Assembly (NCBI GenBank): GCA_004194705.1
Contig: SADC01000886.1
Span: forward strand, 806,001 to 870,000
Reading direction: 5' to 3'
DNA: 64,000 nt
Source: Ditylenchus dipsaci
Lineage: Eukaryota; Nematoda; Chromadorea; Rhabditida; Anguinidae
Shown: positions 59,076-64,000 of the stretch, one piece after another
Layout: each line of letters begins with the position of its first letter
Numbering within the stretch: position 1 is the stretch's first letter
The notes under the pieces: model-generated
Seen by the model: the letters and a program-made list of their open reading frames with translations, nothing else
The model's database searches: none
Told to the model about the DNA's origin: nothing
Made by a program: the position numbers and the translations under genes

Positions 59076-59630
59076 CTATTCAGGAATCTGATGTAAATGA
59101 TATATTTGCCCAGGTTTTTTACATGGCTTCTTGTTTGTTACATCACTCGCCTGCAAACCGAAATCTAACCGATCCATCTTGATTATGAAAGATTTTTCCA
59201 AATGTTCAAAATAGAAACCATCGGCAGCATTGTAGAAAATTTCGGCATAGCATTTTTCAGGCGCTTCCTGAGCATGGCACTGAAAATTGTGCAATGAGTC
59301 AATAAACAGGCCTGCCATCTGTTTTTTTTAATAAATTTGTCTTTTATACGGCATTCAAAATCTTTTTTATCTGGTCAACATAGTCGAAATCTTTAAAATT
59401 TAACATAGTCGCACTATTTTTTTGCTTCCAAATGGTAGTAATCGCTGGAATGACCATTTGCCTTCACAAAGGATGTAAATGTCTTTTTTTAATTTTGAGA
59501 AGGCAGCCCTGCATTAAAACTAGTAAAAAAGTACTGACCCAAGTGACGCATAAAACTTTTCCTTGCTGTTCTTTCTATGTTCTAATACAATTTGGAGATC
59601 GTTGAAAGCACCTGTTAACACTTGCTCAGC
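59076..59630 (-). CDS. Three-exon gene of unknown function, 5' end not found
   Basis: Exons 59539-59630 (EQVLTGAFNDLQIVLEHRKN), 59350-59508 (AFSKLKKD, FVKANGHSSDYYHLEAKK, FKDFDYVDQIKKILNA) and 59076-59318 (AGLFIDSLHNFQCHAQEAP, CYAEIFYNAADGFYF, then KPCKKPGQIYHLHQIPE and stop at 59076-59078). Splice sites are good and phases fit if one base is restored in the A7 run near 59420 and one near 59485. The product is helical and charged, with four cysteines in the last part (QCHAQ, EKCYA, KPCKK). I do not recognise a family. The first coding exon and start codon lie above 59630 and were not found. It is convergent with the sugar transporter, 485 bases away. Confidence 0.6.
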
Positions 59631-60039
59631 TAGAACATCAGATAAGGCAAATTATTGGGTGTTTCGTGCTTTTACGGTCTATTATCATGTTTCTAAATAC
59701 CGAAAAATCAACTTTTTATTGTATCTATTTTTCTGTTATTTTCAACACATCATGAATTTTCTAATATAAATATATGGCCAAAGGTGACGAAATGACTTTA
59801 TTCAGGATCCATCTGTTGCCATGTAAATAAAATTTTTGTGTAATAAAAAGTTTGAAACCCTTTAAACTGAGCCGCTATGGTTGCACAATGTTTTTTTTAC
59901 ATTGCAACACTGAGATGTCAACGAAATATGGCTCCAAAATGATATTGCAAAACATACGTATTTGAAAGCACTTGACAAACAAAAACCGAAAAATCGGACT
60001 AAACTGTAGTATAGTGGGTTGGCCTGAAATGACCGCAAA

Positions 60040-60520
60040 GATGTTTTTCACCATTTTAGCACTTTAAACGTGCTTAGAATACGTTTTAGGATTGGAAAAA
60101 CAATTAAAAAAATATTTTTGACCGAAAATTTGACTTTCTGCCTTGGGGGACCAAGGTAACCATCTACAAAGGCTATGTGGAGACCACAAAAAGATAGAAT
60201 TTGACATAGTTTTGAGTACTGGGGCCTGACGCATAGAGAAAGTCTGATACATGTTTTTTCATTCATCCAGAGTCACTTTCGAGTGATTTGTGTCTAAGGT
60301 ATGTGGGTGTGCGCATCTCAACCCAAGCAACCAAGCCCCCGAAGGGGTGCAGGGGGCTTGGTTGGTTAGAGATGCGCGCACGCACTTACCTTAGACATGA
60401 TTCTGAGAGACACTCTTGATAATACATACATTAAAGACTCTTTTTGCCCAGCTCCAGTGACCAAAACGTGTAGGATACCTTAATATACGATATTTTACCT
60501 TGGGGGACCAAGGCAATCGG
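60040..60520. repeat. CTAAGGTAAGT-hairpin family copy with intact central hairpin
   Basis: CTGCCTTGGGGGACCAAGGTAACC (60140) leads to GTGTCTAAGGTATGTGGGTG, the GC hairpin at 60318-60385 (CAAGCAACCAAGCCCCC with GGGGGCTTGGTTGG), then GCGCACGCACTTACCTTAGAC. The outer right end again has ACCTTGGGGGACCAAGG. Confidence 0.7.
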
Positions 60521-62038
60521 TCAACCTTTGGTAACCAACTTTTTTTAAACTTTACTTTTTAGTGCAGAAATTGTTAGGAAACAACTTTCTTATCGTTTCT
60601 GGCGTATAAAAATTACTTAGGCGACGTTCAAACCCTATTTACAGTTAACCAAAAAGGGGCCCCAAGTGCACAAGAGCCGATTTAGAATTTACTTTGTTTT
60701 TTGAGTTTTGAGACTTTTTTACACTAGCTAAATTAACTATAGGCCACAACATTATGTTAGAAAGATTTCGTAATACGGGGGACAGGTTGAAAAATTGCAA
60801 GAGTACAAAATATGTAATACATTATTTTACGCAAACTTTTGTTGGAGCTTCACGATGGAGACTAATTACTAACCAACTGTTGGGACAAAATTGTAGGATA
60901 TAATGAAAATTCATATGCTCTAAGTCATATTTGAGCCTTCTTATAAGCAGGTGAATGTGGGATGACATGCTCACTCCCTTCTTGATTTAGCATCCATGTT
61001 GTTGACAAAAATTGTCAACTATCACATGCATATTTTCCATGATCAGAAAGACCACATGATTGCTTCATGACTTGTATTCATATATATATATGCTGTGTGT
61101 TTTGACTTAGCTTGCGTGTACCTCTTACTATGAGCCCAACACACTCCTGCACAACACAATAACATCAGCTTATCAAAACAAAAAACAACTCAAAAAGGAA
61201 AAAACTTGAAGTTGTGCCTAAAATTGTGGTTGCATAAGTCATTTGGTCACAAATTTATTTCACACTATAGGCATACAGGTTAGTCATAAAACTGACGCAC
61301 AAATGGAAAATTCGAAAAAAAATTAAATTAGATGGTCGGCCACGGAAACATAACTTTTGGTGGTTTCAGTGCTATAAAGAATTCCAGACCTGAGTTCATA
61401 GTTAATTGCAATTGATGTGAAGTGCAGAAGAGAATAATTCATTATTTTACAAATAAATATATTCTCAAATAATATTTCAGAAATAAAGTTGTGATTGTAT
61501 GCAACAAACCAAGCTAAAGAATCTGTACAGAAGTTCAATGATTCGGAAAAAAATTTGAATTGGCGGGGACAAATTTAAAAACAGGTGACCATGCCCCTTT
61601 AATATTTTGTAGTTACTCGAGAAGTTACTCAAGTGACTCTATAAATAGAATCCAAACTGACTGTGTAGGGTAGGGTGAAATTGACTGTGTGAGATAGCGT
61701 CTTAGTACTTCTTATAAATTCCTAATTCTTATAAATTTCCTAATTAGAAGATGACGTTCGATTAGAGAAGGTTCAAAAAGTCTGACTATTTAGAAAAAAA
61801 GATTACGAAAAAGGCGACGGTAAATTCCTCCCCAGTAAATTCATCCCCTATTTGGAATTCGAATTTTGGCAGTTTGATACATGTTTATCTAACTTAGACT
61901 CAAGGGTAGGCAGGCGCATAATTGCTGGAACTAAAAAATTTCTTACGAATTGCAAATTAAATAAGGGAAGAATTTACCGGGGACGAATTCTCTAGTGTCC
62001 ACAAAAATTTATAAAAAACCGACATTCTAGAGAACGGC
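60521..62038. other. Intergenic, no gene seen
   Basis: AT-rich. It contains a right-half fragment of the GGGGCATGCC family at 61516-61603 (GAATTGGCGGGGACAAATTT, CATGCCCCTTTAA) and a GGGTAGGCAGGCGC motif near 61903. No splice-supported exon was found. Confidence 0.4.
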
Positions 62039-62144
62039 AAAAAATTTGGAACGCTTCACGAATTTGCGTGTCATCCTTGCGCAGGGGCCATGCTAATCTT
62101 CTCTGTATTGTTCCAATTTTAGTATATGTCCATTTGGAATGAAC
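62039..62144 (-). ncRNA. RNU6: U6 spliceosomal snRNA
   Basis: U6 pairs with the 5' splice site and U2 and forms the catalytic core of the spliceosome. Read on the minus strand the RNA starts GUUCAUUCCAAAUGGAC, then carries the conserved AUAUACUAAAAUUGGAAC, the ACAGAGA box (AAUACAGAGAAGAUUAGCA), AGCAUGGCCCCUGCGCAAGG and the 3' domain CGUGAAGCGUUCC, ending in a run of six T (Pol III terminator). The core looks unmutated. The 5' stem-loop is unusual: seven base pairs (one G-U) closed by CCA, without the CUUCGG loop of vertebrate and insect U6; a similarly compact loop is what I recall for nematodes. Upstream TATA spacing is correct, so this looks like an active gene. Confidence 0.96.
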
Positions 62145-62166
62145 AAGATTAACGGCAGACTTCTTG

Positions 62167-62174
62167 TATATATA
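62167..62174 (-). promoter_or_regulatory. TATA box of the U6 gene
   Basis: TATATATA on the minus strand, 23-30 bases before the U6 start, the position expected for a Pol III type 3 promoter. A proximal sequence element should lie about 30 bases further up; no consensus could be fixed. Confidence 0.7.
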
Positions 62175-62418
62175 GCCACATTTGTATTAGCCCCAACAAG
62201 TAGCTGGGTTTGCCAGCACACCAGACATTAAGAGAAATAATACTCTTTGGTCTTTCAAATATGTGCTAGGCAACACTTAAAAAATATTAGAAGGAAAACC
62301 ACTGCTGCCTGTGTCTAAGCAAGCACTTCTTCTAATTCTATGCACTTTTTTATTTCATAATAAGAATATGAATATAAGAAGCAGAAAGCGTTCTGTAACT
62401 ATGTCTTTACTTTTAGTA

Positions 62419-62997
62419 CCTGGTGTAACAAAAGTTCACGGACAAGTTTTGAGCTCACTTATTAAAATAAAAATTTAACGATGAGAAAATTCCAAAAATA
62501 GGCTTTGTAGCCCGAATCTCCTCTTTCAAATGGCATATTGCTTTCAGCTTGACTGTTTTGGATAAGTCACCATTTGGCTCCAAACACTTGTCTGGTCATT
62601 TTGAGAAGGTTACCAACAATTTTATCACTTTAACTGGTCAAATGTTTCATTGAATTTTGAGCGTCACTACAAAATTTTATCACCTTGTTGTAGCGCAGCT
62701 CAAGAGCTACAAAACACATATTACAGAACGATTTTTGAAAATTTGAGTGTTGAGATATGGCTTTTGGAAAAAATCAATTTCTTGAAAAAATGACCAAAAT
62801 GAAAGTTTTTGCCAATTTTTCGGATTTTGGTCATTTTTTCAAGAAATTGATTTTTCCAAAAGTCAAGCTGAGAGCAATATGCTATTTGAAAGAGGAGATT
62901 CAGGGCTACAAAACCTACCTTTTGGAATTTTCTCATCGTTAATTTTTATTTTTAAAAGTGAGCTCAAAAGTTGTGCGGGAACTTTTGTTACACCTGG
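62419..62997. mobile_element. Foldback MITE with TA duplication
   Basis: Tips CCTGGTGTAACAAAAGTTC and GAACTTTTGTTACACCTGG, flanked by TA at 62417-62418 and 62998-62999. The halves pair throughout (TCCTCTTTCAAATGGCATAT / ATATGCTATTTGAAAGAGGA) and the centre (62770-62855) is a second tight hairpin, AATTTCTTGAAAAAATGACC and complement. Probably Tc1/mariner-type. Confidence 0.75.
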
Positions 62998-63219
62998 TAA
63001 TTCAAGTAAACTCAGTCAACAAAAGATTGACAATCTATTGCATTTGCAGACTTTGACTCTTTCAGACACTCAGACGGTTGGTCGGCCCTAGATGATTGAA
63101 AAATACAAGCATTGTCTCTAATAGAAGCCCACCCCCACTTTAGAAGGTTGAAAAGTAGAAGCCCCGGTGCTTCTATGGTAAGCGTACGCCAGTGGCACGT
63201 ACGGCTTTTTCATAGGCCT

Positions 63220-63292
63220 AGGAAAAAGTGCGATCCCACGATACCCTCCTTGCAAGTCGGCGCTCTAACCATTTGAGCTATCGGGTCGCCCC
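63220..63292 (-). other. tRNA-Cys-like sequence (SINE head or pseudo-tRNA)
   Basis: On the minus strand it reads GGGGCGACCCGATAGCTCAA, then TGGTTAGAGCGCC, an anticodon-loop-like TTGCAAG (GCA, Cys) and GGGTATCGTGGGATCGCA. The A box is good; the anticodon stem has mismatches and the B box is poor, so it is probably a tRNA-derived SINE head, not a working tRNA. Confidence 0.5.
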
Positions 63293-63432
63293 AGGCCTGT
63301 TTCTTATTTTCTGCTATCTGCCTCCCTTACACTATTAGAAACACCTATTAGAAACAAAAATTTCCGCGTTTTTAGACTGACCCTGTATATGCTGTGAAAA
63401 TTCAGGCTTTAAAGGGGCATACCAGCGCGTTA

Positions 63433-63863
63433 GGCCTCAAACACAATGAGGAGTCTGTTTGCGGATGCTAAATCAGATTTGTCGCACGGAAATGGCCATA
63501 ACTTTTTTTTCAATTTTTCAAAAATTATTCTGTTATTACCATTTTGTAGCTAAGATTCAGGGCTACCATATGAGCATTTTATGATGTAGATGTCATTTGA
63601 AAAATTGAGATAAAAATGAATGACTCCGCCCAAGACTCCTGACTAGAATTCTAGTCAGGAGTCTTGGGCGGAGTCTTTCATTTTTATCTAAATTTTTCAA
63701 AAGACATTTACTTTATAAAATGCTCATATGGTAGCCCTAAATCTTAGCTACAAAATGGTAATAACAGAATAATTTTGAAAAATTGAAAAAAAAGTTATGG
63801 CCATTTCCGTGCGACAAATCTGATTTAGCATCCGCAAACAGACTCCTCATTGTGTTTGAGGCC
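63433..63863. mobile_element. 431-bp near-perfect foldback, TTA duplication
   Basis: Tips GGCCTCAAACACAATGAG and CTCATTGTGTTTGAGGCC, flanked by TTA at 63430-63432 and 63864-63866. Halves are almost exact complements, meeting at GAATTC (63646-63651) in a perfect 54-bp central palindrome. The TTA duplication suggests PIF/Harbinger. It interrupts a GGGGCATGCC-family element (63415-63432 and 63867-63905). Confidence 0.8.
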
Positions 63864-63962
63864 TTACACGAAAAATTTCAAATTCGCAAAAGGCGGGGAC
63901 CAGGTATATCAAACGAGAATCATTTCTAAATGCAAATTTGTCATTTTATACAAAAAGCTATA

Positions 63963-64000
63963 CACCGTGTCGGAATCGAACTCGACCACGTTTGGACGAC
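63963..64000 (-). other. tRNA-like B box at window edge
   Basis: The minus strand shows GTGGTCGAGTTCGATTCCGA, which contains a B-box match (GAGTTCGATTCC). The T stem is one base short, so this is likely the head of a tRNA-derived SINE cut by the window end. Confidence 0.4.

Overview
The window is eukaryotic, AT-rich nuclear DNA from an invertebrate animal. Genes are split into short exons with GT..AG introns (several only 41-55 nt), lie on both strands and are separated or interrupted by very dense repeats. A nematode origin is suggested but not proven by four things: the U6 snRNA on the minus strand near 62.1 kb has the compact 5' stem-loop I associate with nematode U6; an F-box gene of a type common in nematodes sits inside a P450 intron; the GnT-I reads like nematode gly genes; the introns are short. 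No bacterial operon, CRISPR array or prophage is present.

Layout. 1.9-3.9 kb: arrestin-domain protein (minus, 3' end outside the window). 3.9-14.4 kb: intergenic, with foldback elements from 8.9 kb on. 14.5-24.1 kb: N-acetylglucosaminyltransferase I (MGAT1, minus); one intron carries a non-LTR retrotransposon flanked by inverted arms and another carries nested foldbacks with minisatellite arms. 28.5-29.6 kb: small unrecognised coiled-coil protein (minus). 31.2-33.8 and 35.8-38.2 kb: two tandem ariadne RBR E3 ligases (minus), separated by foldbacks. 39.1-44.7 kb: CYP4-type cytochrome P450 (minus), whose heme-ligand motif is on an 18-nt micro-exon and whose large intron hosts an F-box gene on the plus strand. 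44.8-48.6 kb: repeats. 48.7-50.2 kb: hAT-transposase-derived multi-exon gene (minus), head to head with a GLUT-type sugar transporter (50.6-58.6 kb, plus). 59.1-59.6 kb: unrecognised three-exon gene (minus). 62.0-62.1 kb: U6 snRNA with TATA box and T-run terminator (minus).

The protein genes look like ordinary cellular functions (glycosylation, ubiquitination, oxidation, hexose transport) and not a joint system. The unusual part is the repeat landscape: more than twenty long imperfect palindromes. Where ends can be read they carry different target-site duplications (TA, TTA, TTAA, 9 bp), so several transposon superfamilies have taken the same foldback form, often nested and often with arms built of short tandem units.

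Quality note: almost every conserved protein is interrupted by single-base deletions, mainly in homopolymers (gene entries give positions). I read these as sequence errors in a deletion-biased assembly, not as pseudogenes or programmed frameshifting. Exon borders were set by eye and are accurate to about 1-2 bases.
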